Shown: piece after piece, positions 56,631 to 64,000 of the stretch | Position numbering within the stretch: position 1 is the first letter of the stretch | How the letters are laid out: every line of letters starts with the position of its first letter | Assembly (NCBI RefSeq): GCF_001428565.1 | Contig: NZ_LMIA01000013.1 | Span: 288,446 to 352,445 of the forward strand | DNA: 64,000 nt | Source: Nocardioides sp. Root190 | GTDB taxonomy: Bacteria; Actinomycetota; Actinomycetes; Propionibacteriales; Nocardioidaceae | Reading direction: 5' to 3' | Program-made: the position numbers and the translations under genes | Notes under the pieces: model-generated | Seen by the model: only the letters and a program-made list of their open reading frames with translations | Databases searched by the model: none | Told to the model about the DNA's origin: nothing

Positions 56631-57962
56631 CTACGAGGCCGCGGGTGGCTCTCCCGCGGCTGCCGCCGGCGCCGGCTCCTCCGACGCGGCGGCGCCGTCC
56701 GGCTCGGTGCCCTCCGATGCCTCGCGGGCGCTGACCTGGTCGGCCTCGGGCGTCGGCTCCGGCTGAGGCGTCGGCTCCGGCTCAGGCGTCGGCTCCGGCT
56801 CCGGCTCCGGCTCAGGCGTCGGCTCAGGCGTCGGCTCAGGCGTCGGCTCCGGCTCCGGCTCAGGCGTCGGCTCAGGCGTCGGCTCCGGCTCCGGCTCAGG
56901 CGTCGGCTCCGGCTCCGGTGTCGGTTCGGGCTGCGGCTCCGGCGTCGGCTCCGGCGTGGGCTGCGGAGTCGGCTGCGGCGTGACGGGAGGTGTGAACCCG
57001 CCACCGGCGCCGGTCCCGACGCCGGTCGAGCTGCTCCCGGCGGCTGCGTTCTTCGCCTGCTCCAGCGCGGCACGGACGTCGTCGGCGCACGTGCACAGCT
57101 CGACGAGGTCGGTCGGCCACGGCGCGGTCGCCAGCATCGGGACGGCGAGCGAGACGTCGACGAGCTCCTCGGCGTACCTCGCAGCGAGGGCCAGCACGGT
57201 GTCGGCGAACCCCTCCGTCAAGTGGTACGCCGTGAGTGCGGCCGCCAGCTCCCGGGGGTCGTCGAGGTCCGGGCTGCCGGAGCACAGCAGGACGCTCGCG
57301 CCCAGGGCCGCGTCGTCGACGTCCTGCGGGTCGCGCTCGCCGTTGCCGTCGGCGTCCACCGCGACGTTCGACCAGGTCGCGGGCAGGATGCCGAGCGGTC
57401 CCACAGCGGCGTCCCAGCGCGGGTCTGCGTCGAGGGCGCCGGCATCGGTGTCGTCGACGAGCCCGCGTCCCTGACGTCCGTCGAGGGCCGGGCCGACGAG
57501 GGCGGGCGTGACGAGTCCGGTGCTCGAGACCTGGTGTCCACCGTCGATTCCGCGGCCGTGGTCGGACTCGATGCGAGCGATCGCTGCGAGCACCAGCCAG
57601 TCCAGGTTGCAGTCCGCAGCGGCGTCGATGATGGTGGCCGCCCGCTGGTAGGCCAGCAGGGATGCGGCCGGCGCGTCGAGCAGGAGCCCGTCGTAGCCGG
57701 CGAGTCCGTCGACCGGCGCCTGGCGCACGGCCGCGGGCTCGATCGCTGCGGCGGGCTCCGGGTCCGGCGCCGGCGCCGGGGGCACCTCGATCGGAGTCGG
57801 CGGGGCCGCCTCGGCGCCCGTCGGCGAGGGATCCGCGGCGGGAGCCCCCTGCTCCACGATGCCGGTGGTGGCCAGGATGACGGCCAGCACTGCGACCAGG
57901 CCGACGATGCCGATGGCGCGACGTACCCACGTCGATGCCTGGGTGGTGGTGACCCCCATCAT
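56631..57962 (-). CDS. Exported lytic-transglycosylase-like protein with Pro-Glu-Thr repeat tail
   Basis: A 443-residue membrane-anchored protein. An N-terminal hydrophobic segment (VGLVAVLAVILATTGIV) is followed by a Pro/Ala-rich linker. Residues about 100-270 resemble an actinobacterial lytic transglycosylase domain: LVLAAIARIESDHGRG with the catalytic Glu, AAVGPLGILPATWSNVAVDADGNGERDPQDVDDAALGASVLLCSGS. The last 130 residues are (PTPEPEPE)-type repeats plus an acidic Ala-rich tail, probably a cell-wall spacer. Start at the ATG at 57962 with AAGGAGAGG. The protein would cut peptidoglycan. Confidence 0.85.
   Translation of the reverse strand: MMGVTTTQASTWVRRAIGIVGLVAVLAVILATTGIVEQGAPAADPSPTGAEAAPPTPIEVPPAPAPDPEPAAAIEPAAVRQAPVDGLAGYDGLLLDAPAASLLAYQRAATIIDAAADCNLDWLVLAAIARIESDHGRGIDGGHQVSSTGLVTPALVGPALDGRQGRGLVDDTDAGALDADPRWDAAVGPLGILPATWSNVAVDADGNGERDPQDVDDAALGASVLLCSGSPDLDDPRELAAALTAYHLTEGFADTVLALAARYAEELVDVSLAVPMLATAPWPTDLVELCTCADDVRAALEQAKNAAAGSSSTGVGTGAGGGFTPPVTPQPTPQPTPEPTPEPQPEPTPEPEPTPEPEPEPTPEPTPEPEPEPTPEPTPEPTPEPEPEPEPTPEPEPTPQPEPTPEADQVSAREASEGTEPDGAAASEEPAPAAAAGEPPAAS
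56744..56975. repeat. Low-complexity GGCTCCGGCGTC-type repeat encoding Pro-Glu-Thr tail
   Basis: Tandem 6-base and 12-base units (GGCTCC, GGCTCA, GGCGTC) alternate for about 230 bases within the transglycosylase-like gene. It encodes PTPEPEPE-type repeats on the minus strand. The length may vary between strains by slippage. Confidence 0.85.
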
Positions 57963-58099
57963 CCACCTCACCTCTCCTTGAGATCCGGATCACCAGTGTT
58001 CGCCGCTTTCGGCTTGGGCGCAGGCGATTGCGGCGATCACCGTCCCCGAACCGACTGTCGGATCCGATGGACCCGATCCCGGATGAGAGGATGCGGTCC

Positions 58100-58765
58100 G
58101 TGGCCGAGCTGACCTTCCGAACCGGGACGATGGATGCCGGGAAGTCGACCCTGGCGTTGCAGACCAACCACAACCACTCAGCGCGGGGACGTGCCGGACG
58201 GCTCTTCACCTCGCACGACCGGGCCGGGACCGCGACGGTCTCCTCGCGGCTGGGGCTCTCGGCGCAGGCCGAGGAGGTCGAGCCGGAGTTCGACTTCTGG
58301 CGCTACACCGTCGATGCGCTGACCCAGGGCGCCCGGATCGACTACTTCATCTGCGACGAGGCCCAGTTCTACACACCCGAGCAGGTGGACCAGCTCGCGA
58401 AGGTGGTCGACGAGCTCCAGATCGACGTCTTCTGCTTCGGCATCCTCACCGACTTCCGCACCCGCCTCTTCCCGGGCGCCGCCCGCCTGGTCGAGCTCGC
58501 CGACCGCACCGAGGTGCTGCAGGTCGAGGCGCTGTGCTGGTGCGGCCGGCGGGCGACCCACAACGCCCGCACCGAGGACGGCGTGATGGTCACTGAGGGC
58601 GAGGTGATCGTCGTCGGTGACGTCGACGCCGACCACCCGCCCACCGCCGTCGACGAGGTCGACGTCGCCTACGAGGTGCTGTGCCGCCAGCACCACCGCC
58701 GCGGACTCACCGCGGCCCGGGCTCGCGCGGTCAGCCTCTCCGCCGAACCGCTGCCGTTCAGCTGA
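58100..58765 (+). CDS. tdk: Thymidine kinase
   Basis: A 221-residue type II thymidine kinase. AELTFRTGTMDAGKSTLALQ is the P-loop, FICDEAQFYTPEQVDQLAKVVD the Walker B/lasso region, and VLQVEALCWCGRRATHNAR with LCRQH the zinc site. It salvages thymidine to dTMP. The GTG at 58100 gives the normal family start and has GAGAGG at ribosome-binding distance; an ATG at 58091 is the alternative. It is divergent from the transglycosylase-like gene. Confidence 0.93.
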   Translation: MAELTFRTGTMDAGKSTLALQTNHNHSARGRAGRLFTSHDRAGTATVSSRLGLSAQAEEVEPEFDFWRYTVDALTQGARIDYFICDEAQFYTPEQVDQLAKVVDELQIDVFCFGILTDFRTRLFPGAARLVELADRTEVLQVEALCWCGRRATHNARTEDGVMVTEGEVIVVGDVDADHPPTAVDEVDVAYEVLCRQHHRRGLTAARARAVSLSAEPLPFS

Positions 58766-58766
58766 C

Positions 58767-59906
58767 TCAGTCCACCAGGACGGGGATCAGCATCTCGTCG
58801 TGGGTGAGCGAACCGTGCATGCCGATGAGCTTGGCCTCGTAGGGGAAGCCCTCGGTGGAGAGCACCGCGAAGTCGTCGCGACAGGCGACGACGACGTCGC
58901 CGATCCGCGGCAGGACCGACGGGTCGACCGGACCGAACCAGCCCCGTCCGATCGCCTCGGCCCGGGTCAGGACGTCGGCGCGCGCGCCGAGCACCTCCTG
59001 CCAGGTGGTGATCACGTCGGGAACGGCGCCACCACGGCAGTAGAGGTGCCGGAAGCGGGCCTCGCCGCCGACGATCGCGACGCCGGAGCGCAGCTCGTCG
59101 TGCTCCGCGACGTCGATGCGCGACTGCTCCGACACGTCGACCATGCCGTGGTCGGCCACGACCACCAGCCGCCGGTCGACAGGCAGTGCCTCACGCAGCT
59201 GCTCGGCCTCGTGGTCGATCATCGCGAGCTGCTGCAGCCACTGGCTCGAGGCGACGCCCCAGCGGTGGCCGGTCCAGTCGAGGTCGCCGTCGTACACGTA
59301 GGTCAGCGCAGACTGGCGCGGACCCGGCGTCGAGGCCGCCACGACGGCCGCGATCCGCTCGCCGACCCGGTCGACACCGACGTAGTCGGCTCCGCGGTGC
59401 GCCGCGACCGTGAGCCCGCTGCCGTTGAACTCGCGCTTGTTGACGACCGTGACCCGCACGCCCGCCGCCTGCAGCGAGCTGAACGTCGTCTGGTGCGGCT
59501 GCCACTGGGTCGGGTCGATGTCGTGGTCCCACACCAGCGCGTTGAGCAGGTCGCTGGTGCCGGGGATCCGGGTGGTGAAGCCCACCAAGCCGTGCGCGCC
59601 CGGGGCCAGCCCGGTGCCGAGCGAGGTGAGCGAGGTCGAGGTGGTCGACGGGACACCGGCCGTGGCCGGGGCGGAGCCCGCGAGCAGCGAGGAGAGGTAC
59701 GGCGCTGCGTGGGCGTAGCGCTCCAGGAGGCGGGCGCCGAGACCGTCGATGAGGAAGACGACGTACGACGCGGCATCCGGCAGCACGAGGTTCGTCGGGG
59801 CCGGTCCGAGCGGGCTGCCGAGGGCGTGGGCGGCGGCCGGGACCAGGTCGCCGAGGGAGCGTACGCCGTACGCAGGCTCGCAGAAGGCCTCGCCGCTGGT
59901 GCTCAC
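58767..59906 (-). CDS. Alkaline-phosphatase-superfamily nucleotide pyrophosphatase/phosphodiesterase
   Basis: A 379-residue cytosolic member of the alkaline phosphatase superfamily. VVFLIDGLGARLLERY holds the first metal Asp, GVPSTTSTSLTSLGTGLAPGAHGLVGF the Thr nucleophile region, and VVVADHGMVDVSE the second Asp-His metal pair; FPYEAKLIGMHGSLTHDEMLIPVLV ends with the third histidine. Nucleotide pyrophosphatase or phosphodiesterase activity is likely. The GTG at 59906 lies 5 bp after the DUF5998 stop, so they form one operon. The longer frame to 60053 overlaps that gene and has no domain features. Confidence 0.9.
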   Translation of the reverse strand: MSTSGEAFCEPAYGVRSLGDLVPAAAHALGSPLGPAPTNLVLPDAASYVVFLIDGLGARLLERYAHAAPYLSSLLAGSAPATAGVPSTTSTSLTSLGTGLAPGAHGLVGFTTRIPGTSDLLNALVWDHDIDPTQWQPHQTTFSSLQAAGVRVTVVNKREFNGSGLTVAAHRGADYVGVDRVGERIAAVVAASTPGPRQSALTYVYDGDLDWTGHRWGVASSQWLQQLAMIDHEAEQLREALPVDRRLVVVADHGMVDVSEQSRIDVAEHDELRSGVAIVGGEARFRHLYCRGGAVPDVITTWQEVLGARADVLTRAEAIGRGWFGPVDPSVLPRIGDVVVACRDDFAVLSTEGFPYEAKLIGMHGSLTHDEMLIPVLVD

Positions 59907-59911
59907 CCGCC

Positions 59912-60481
59912 TCAGCCCCGGGTCAGCGCGGAGAGCGAGGCAGCGAACGACAGCATGCCGCCGACCGCGTCCGGACCGTCGGCCGCCGCGGAGACCCGCA
60001 GCGAGAAGTCGTCGGAGGACATGGTGCCGGTGTAGCCGTGGTCGGCCTCGCACTGCGGGTCGTCGCAGGCCGCGGGCTCGAGGTCGAGGCGACTGACCGC
60101 TCCCCAGCCGATGGTGAGGACTGCCTCCGCGGGCGGGCGCGGGCCCGACGTGGGGTTGGTCGTCATCCGGGTGACCACGACCGAGGCGACAGCGCGCAGG
60201 CTGACCGCCTCGGTGGAGGTGGAGGTGTAGGGCTCGGGCAGCAGGTCGTCGCCGGTGTGCTCATCGGTGTGGGCGAGGATCAGCCGGGTCGGGGTCAGCA
60301 CGATCACCGTCTGGTGGCGCCGCACCTCGTCACGCTCGAAGGTCGGCTCGTGGTGCACGTAGAAGGACACCACGCTCTCGCCGCCGACGGCGCCGTCCAC
60401 GGCATCGGCCACGACCTCGGGGTAGTAGCCGGTGCGGTCGATCGCACCGTTGAGCTCGGTACGGCGGTCCCCGTCAGTCAT
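59912..60481 (-). CDS. DUF5998-family protein
   Basis: A 189-residue protein recognised as the actinobacterial DUF5998 family: LNGAIDRTGYYPEVVADAVDGAVGGESVVSFYVHHEPTFERDEVRRHQTVIVLTPTRLILAHTDEH is nearly consensus. CDDPQCEADHGYTGT has a Cys-x4-Cys-like pair that could bind metal. No function is known. It precedes the phosphodiesterase gene (5-bp gap) in a conserved pair and follows the Pat-like gene by 74 bp. Confidence 0.85.
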   Translation of the reverse strand: MTDGDRRTELNGAIDRTGYYPEVVADAVDGAVGGESVVSFYVHHEPTFERDEVRRHQTVIVLTPTRLILAHTDEHTGDDLLPEPYTSTSTEAVSLRAVASVVVTRMTTNPTSGPRPPAEAVLTIGWGAVSRLDLEPAACDDPQCEADHGYTGTMSSDDFSLRVSAAADGPDAVGGMLSFAASLSALTRG

Positions 60482-60555
60482 GCGCGCATCCTGCCACGAC
60501 GGGTCAGGCCCGGAGGCGGCAGCGTGGCGGGAGCCAGCCGGGAGCCAGCGGGGAA

Positions 60556-63279
60556 TCAGTCGGGAAGCGTGGTGACCAGGTCGGGCATCCGGCGCACCAG
60601 CGAGTCCGGTCGCGGGTCCTTGACGGCGGCGACCCGGGCCGAGGCCGTCAGCACCCGGGCACCGTCGACGCCCGCCAGCACCAGCGACAGCTCGAGCGAG
60701 CTGACCTGCGGGAGGTCGTTCTGCAGGTCGGCGACCCGGGCGATGAGGTCCTCGATGGCTGCCACGTCGACCGCGTCGGCACCGCGGTAACCGAAGAGCA
60801 GCGGGGCACTCTTCACCTCGCGCACCATGGCGGCCACCTCGTGGTCGCCGAGCGGCGGGATCCGGTAGGACCAGTCGGCCAGCAGCTCGATCACCGGACC
60901 GGAGATGCCGAAGGAGACGACCGGACCGAACAACGGGTCCTCGAAGGAGCGCACCGAGATCGGTACCCCGGTCGGTGCGTTGCGCTGCACGACGAACCGA
61001 CCGGTCGTCGGGTCCACGAGCTTGCTCAGTGCGTCCCACGCCTCGTGCATGTCCCCGGCGTCCCCGATGTTGCGCCAGACGTGGATCTGGTCGGGACGCT
61101 CACGCACCGAGGACAGCGTCGACTTGAGCACGACGTCCCAGCCGAGCTCCTCGCCGGCCGCAACCGCGGCAGCGAGGTCGGGAACGGGGTGGGAGGGCCA
61201 CAGCTCGATGCCGTAGGCCCCCAGGAGCCGGGAGACCTGGTCACGGTCCAGCTCGACCTCCCTGTCGGCGCTCGCGACCTCGGGGTCCGCCAGGATCGAG
61301 TCGACCAGCCGGCGTGCGGAGCGGTCGTCCACGCCGTCGGGGTTGGCGGGTGCGCCGTCCGGGGCGTGCAGCCACACGGCGTACTCCACCACCCGGGCCA
61401 GGGCCCGCACTGCCGCCTCGACGGCGGGGTACGACGGCACCGAGCCTCGACCGGCGGACGAGCCCGCGACATCGGGGACCCGCAGGAGCTCGGGCACGCC
61501 CTCGGCACCGAGGAAGGACGACACGAGCGGCTTGTCGGACTGCTCCCCCACGGCGGCCAGCACGTTGGCGACCTCTTCGCCCGACACGTCGAGCGGCGGG
61601 ATGTACACGGCGATGACCGAGTCGACGTCCGGGTCGTCGATCGCCTCGTCGAGGGCGTCCTCGAAGTCCTCGGCGGTCGCGTCGGCACCCAGGGCGACCG
61701 AGCGGTTGACCACGAGCCCCACCGCGGAGGCCGCGTCGGCGGCGAGGAGGCCCAGCGCGTCGGAGTTGCCGACGATCGCGACCCGGCGTCCCCGCGGCAG
61801 CGGCTGGTGGGCGAGCAGCTGGGCGACGTCGAACATGTCGTCGAGGGTGTCGACCTGGATCACGCCCGCCTGGCGGAACATGGCGTCGACCGCCGCCTGC
61901 GGTGCCCCGATGCGGCGTACGGCGTGGCCCATCGGCACACCCTGGGTGGTCCGGCCGGACCGGACCGCCACGATCGGCTTGCGCTGGGACACGCGGCGCG
62001 CGATGCGGGAGAACTTGCGGGGATTACCGATCGACTCGAGGTACATCATCACGACCTCGGTGGCGTCGTCCTCCTCCCAGTACTGCAGGAGGTCGTTGCC
62101 GGACACGTCGGCACGGTTGCCGGCGCTGACGAACGTCGAGAGGCCCAGGCCCCGGTTGCGGACCTTCTCCAGGATCGCCGAGCCGAGCGCACCGGACTGG
62201 CAGAAGAAGCCGGCACGACCGCGGGTCGGCATCACCGAGGACAGGGAGGCGTTGACCTGGACGGTCGGGTCGGTGTTGATCACGCCGAGGCAGTTGGGTC
62301 CGATCAGGCGCAGACCGTAGGAACGGCAGAGGCCGGCCAGGTGCCGCTGACGGCGACGGCCCTCCTCGCCGGTCTCCGCGAAGCCGGACGAGATCACGAT
62401 CAGTCCGTGGACGCCCTTGTTGGCGCAGTCGAGCACCACGTCGGTCACGGCGTCCGCCGGGACGGCGACGATCGCGACGTCGACGTCGTCGGGGATGTCG
62501 TTGACGTTCTTGTAGGCCGGCATCCCCGACACCGCGGGGGCGCTGGGGTTGACGACGTAGACGCGACCGGTGAAGTCGGCCATCACCAGGTTGCGGACCA
62601 GGACCTGACCGATCGTGTCCTGGCGGCGGCTGGCACCGATGATGGCGACCGACTTCGGGTGGAAGAAGCGCTGGATCGAGGCAGCCTCGGCCGCGTGCTC
62701 GCGACCGCGCATCACGCCGATCGCGGTGTCGGTCGGGTCGATGGGGAACTCGAGCGTGATGACACCGTCGTGGTAGCCGCTCGCCACGCGATAGCCCGCG
62801 TCACGGAAGGTCTGGATCATCCGCGAGTTGTCGGGCAGCACCTCGGCGGTGAACCTCTCGACGCCACGCTCCCGCCCGGCCTGCGCGAGGTGCTCGAGCA
62901 GCAGCTGCGCGATACCCCGGCCCTGGTGGTCGTCCTCGACGAGGAAGGCGACCTCGGCCTCGTTGTCGCCCACGACGTCATACCTGCCGACGGCGATCAT
63001 CTGCTGCTGGACGACCAGCACGAGGGCCACCCGGTCGGTGTGGTCGACGTGGGTGAACCGACGGACGTCGCGCTCGGAGAGGACCGGCATCGGGGAGAAG
63101 AACCGGTAGTACTTCGACTCGTCGGAGACCCGCGCGTAGAACTCGACCATGAGCTCGTCGTCCTCGGGCCGGATCGGCCGGATGTGGGCCGTGCGCCCGT
63201 CACGGAGCAGGACGTCGCCCTCCCAGTGCGCAGGCGGCGCCTCGATCTCTTCGGTCGGGGTCGCATCGCCAGCACTCAC
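60556..63279 (-). CDS. GNAT acetyltransferase fused to NDP-forming acyl-CoA-synthetase-like domains (Pat-like)
   Basis: A 907-residue fusion. Residues about 20-180 are a GNAT domain (VEDDHQGRGIAQLLLEHLAQAGRERGVERF is the acetyl-CoA loop). From about 190: CoA-binding (KSVAIIGASRRQDTIGQVLVRNLV), succinyl-CoA-ligase-like domains (VVISSGFAETGEEG), and a C-terminal ATP-grasp region (VVLKSTLSSVRERPDQ). In active synthetases a loop SHTGSLAG carries the phosphohistidine; here it is GHAVRRIG, so the His may remain but the loop is altered. Such proteins acetylate or propionylate lysines of acyl-CoA synthetases. GTG start at 63279; divergent from parC. Confidence 0.92.
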   Translation of the reverse strand: MSAGDATPTEEIEAPPAHWEGDVLLRDGRTAHIRPIRPEDDELMVEFYARVSDESKYYRFFSPMPVLSERDVRRFTHVDHTDRVALVLVVQQQMIAVGRYDVVGDNEAEVAFLVEDDHQGRGIAQLLLEHLAQAGRERGVERFTAEVLPDNSRMIQTFRDAGYRVASGYHDGVITLEFPIDPTDTAIGVMRGREHAAEAASIQRFFHPKSVAIIGASRRQDTIGQVLVRNLVMADFTGRVYVVNPSAPAVSGMPAYKNVNDIPDDVDVAIVAVPADAVTDVVLDCANKGVHGLIVISSGFAETGEEGRRRQRHLAGLCRSYGLRLIGPNCLGVINTDPTVQVNASLSSVMPTRGRAGFFCQSGALGSAILEKVRNRGLGLSTFVSAGNRADVSGNDLLQYWEEDDATEVVMMYLESIGNPRKFSRIARRVSQRKPIVAVRSGRTTQGVPMGHAVRRIGAPQAAVDAMFRQAGVIQVDTLDDMFDVAQLLAHQPLPRGRRVAIVGNSDALGLLAADAASAVGLVVNRSVALGADATAEDFEDALDEAIDDPDVDSVIAVYIPPLDVSGEEVANVLAAVGEQSDKPLVSSFLGAEGVPELLRVPDVAGSSAGRGSVPSYPAVEAAVRALARVVEYAVWLHAPDGAPANPDGVDDRSARRLVDSILADPEVASADREVELDRDQVSRLLGAYGIELWPSHPVPDLAAAVAAGEELGWDVVLKSTLSSVRERPDQIHVWRNIGDAGDMHEAWDALSKLVDPTTGRFVVQRNAPTGVPISVRSFEDPLFGPVVSFGISGPVIELLADWSYRIPPLGDHEVAAMVREVKSAPLLFGYRGADAVDVAAIEDLIARVADLQNDLPQVSSLELSLVLAGVDGARVLTASARVAAVKDPRPDSLVRRMPDLVTTLPD

Positions 63280-63371
63280 GAGGACAAATCTATCGGTCCG
63301 GACCTACCAGTGGGACGCCCCCGGCGTGCCCAGTCGCACTTGGTCAGTGCTCAGGCGGAAGAATGAGGTCC

Positions 63372-64000
63372 ATGGCACGGCGCAGCAAGCAGGATCCACT
63401 TCCGGAGGACTTCGAGGAGCACATCCTCGACACCGACATCCGAGACGAGATGCAGTCGTCGTTCCTGGAGTACGCCTACTCCGTCATCTACTCGCGGGCA
63501 CTGCCCGATGCACGTGACGGACTCAAGCCGGTCCAGCGCCGCATCCTCTACACGATGAACGACATGGGACTGCGGCCCGACCGCGGCCACGTGAAGTCGG
63601 CGCGCGTCGTCGGTGAGGTCATGGGTCGGCTGCACCCGCACGGCGACGGCGCGATCTACGACGCCCTGGTCCGCACCGCCCAGTCGTGGTCCCTGCGCCT
63701 GCCCTTCATCGACGGGCACGGCAACTTCGGATCGCCCGACGACCCGCCCGCAGCGATGCGGTACACCGAGTGCCGCATGGCCCCCTCCGCGATCGCGATG
63801 ACGGACTCGATCGACGAGGACACTGTCGACTTCAAGCCCAACTACGACAGCCGCGAGTACGAGCCCACGGTCCTGCCCTCGGCCATCCCCAGCCTGGTCG
63901 TCAACGGAACGACCGGCATCGCGGTCGGCATGGCCACCAACATGGCCCCGCACAACCTGGTCGAGGTCGTGCAGGCGCTGCGCCACCTGATCCAGCACCC
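63372..64000 (+). CDS. parC: DNA topoisomerase (ATP-hydrolysing) subunit A, ParC type (3' end outside window)
   Basis: The first 209 codons of a type IIA topoisomerase A subunit. EMQSSFLEYAYSVIYSRALPDARDGLKPVQRRILYTM is the winged-helix opening, ARVVGEVMGRLHPHGDGAIYDALVR the quinolone-determining helix, and AAMRYTECRM carries the catalytic Tyr. The N-terminus (MARRSKQDPLPEDFEEHILD) resembles actinobacterial topoisomerase IV subunit A more than GyrA. It breaks and reseals DNA with ParE. GAGG lies a few bases before the ATG. Divergent from the Pat-like gene. Confidence 0.93.
   Translation, partial: MARRSKQDPLPEDFEEHILDTDIRDEMQSSFLEYAYSVIYSRALPDARDGLKPVQRRILYTMNDMGLRPDRGHVKSARVVGEVMGRLHPHGDGAIYDALVRTAQSWSLRLPFIDGHGNFGSPDDPPAAMRYTECRMAPSAIAMTDSIDEDTVDFKPNYDSREYEPTVLPSAIPSLVVNGTTGIAVGMATNMAPHNLVEVVQALRHLIQH

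Noticed and set aside
56394..58112. 572-codon + strand frame with Arg-Leu repeats
   Set aside because: The Arg-Leu run is the complement of the Pro-Glu-Thr repeat of the transglycosylase-like gene, so it is not a real low-complexity protein.
1..64000. tRNA, rRNA or tmRNA genes
   Set aside because: None was recognised in the intergenic gaps, most of which are under 150 bases; a covariance-model scan would be needed to exclude small RNAs.

Overview
The window is high-GC DNA from an actinobacterium, most likely a member of the Nocardioidaceae (Nocardioides-like). This is inferred from a DUF222/HNH nuclease gene, IdeR-type iron boxes, an actinobacterial-type LexA box, a glnA2-glnE pair with panB close by as in Mycobacterium, a GNAT/acyl-CoA-synthetase fusion of actinobacterial layout, and a ParC-type topoisomerase subunit at the right edge. 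No rRNA, tRNA or CRISPR array was seen. About 60 protein genes are supported. Most lines of evidence are motif and length recognition by eye, not database searches.

Layout. 1-625: the 3' end of an IS481-like transposase and its repeated terminal motif, abutting a DUF222/HNH gene whose 5' end may have been lost. 2046-6349: small redox and stress genes (F420-type nitroreductase, SRPBCC, OsmC, SDR, SnoaL-like protein, MerR regulator with a strong palindrome, RibD-like reductase). 6470-10561: secreted DUF1080-like protein, xi-class GST/quinone reductase, CPA1 antiporter. 10829-15089: a leftward operon of five genes headed by a small gene whose start codon lies inside a LexA-type SOS box, then three tandem AIM24-family genes and a long acyl-CoA dehydrogenase. 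15206-20802: a sulfur/thiol neighbourhood (two OsmC proteins, O-acetylhomoserine sulfhydrylase, CoA-binding protein, flavin monooxygenase). 20812-27886: DUF559 protein, UBP zinc finger, GH114-type glycosidase, class III phosphodiesterase, ArsR/SRPBCC pair, 5'-3' exonuclease, carboxyltransferase, YbjN protein. 27945-36562: zinc-ribbon SDR, a two-subunit molybdenum hydroxylase, a membrane diguanylate cyclase, and a TetR/MpaB-oxygenase/acyl-CoA-dehydrogenase locus. 36564-40529: a PAS-PAS-GGDEF-EAL protein next to a family 2 glycosyltransferase plus a tiny membrane protein. 40616-44545: an iron-siderophore ABC system with two IdeR-type boxes. 44629-53372: MntP, glnE, glnA2, nadE, a VOC protein and panB. 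53428-64000: sugar dehydrogenase, M3 peptidase, a lytic-transglycosylase-like protein, thymidine kinase, phosphodiesterase, DUF5998, Pat-like acyltransferase and the start of parC.

The most distinctive non-coding signal is a family of palindromic repeats at four intergenic sites (2521-2626, 6422-6459, 10611-10826, 15749-16259). Copies differ by paired changes that keep an inner hairpin intact, and several copies are arranged as inverted pairs in ~130-bp composite units. Other regulatory signals include a SOS box, two IdeR boxes, TetR, ArsR and MerR palindromes, a hairpin that hides the ribosome binding site of the glycosyltransferase gene, and strong bidirectional terminators.
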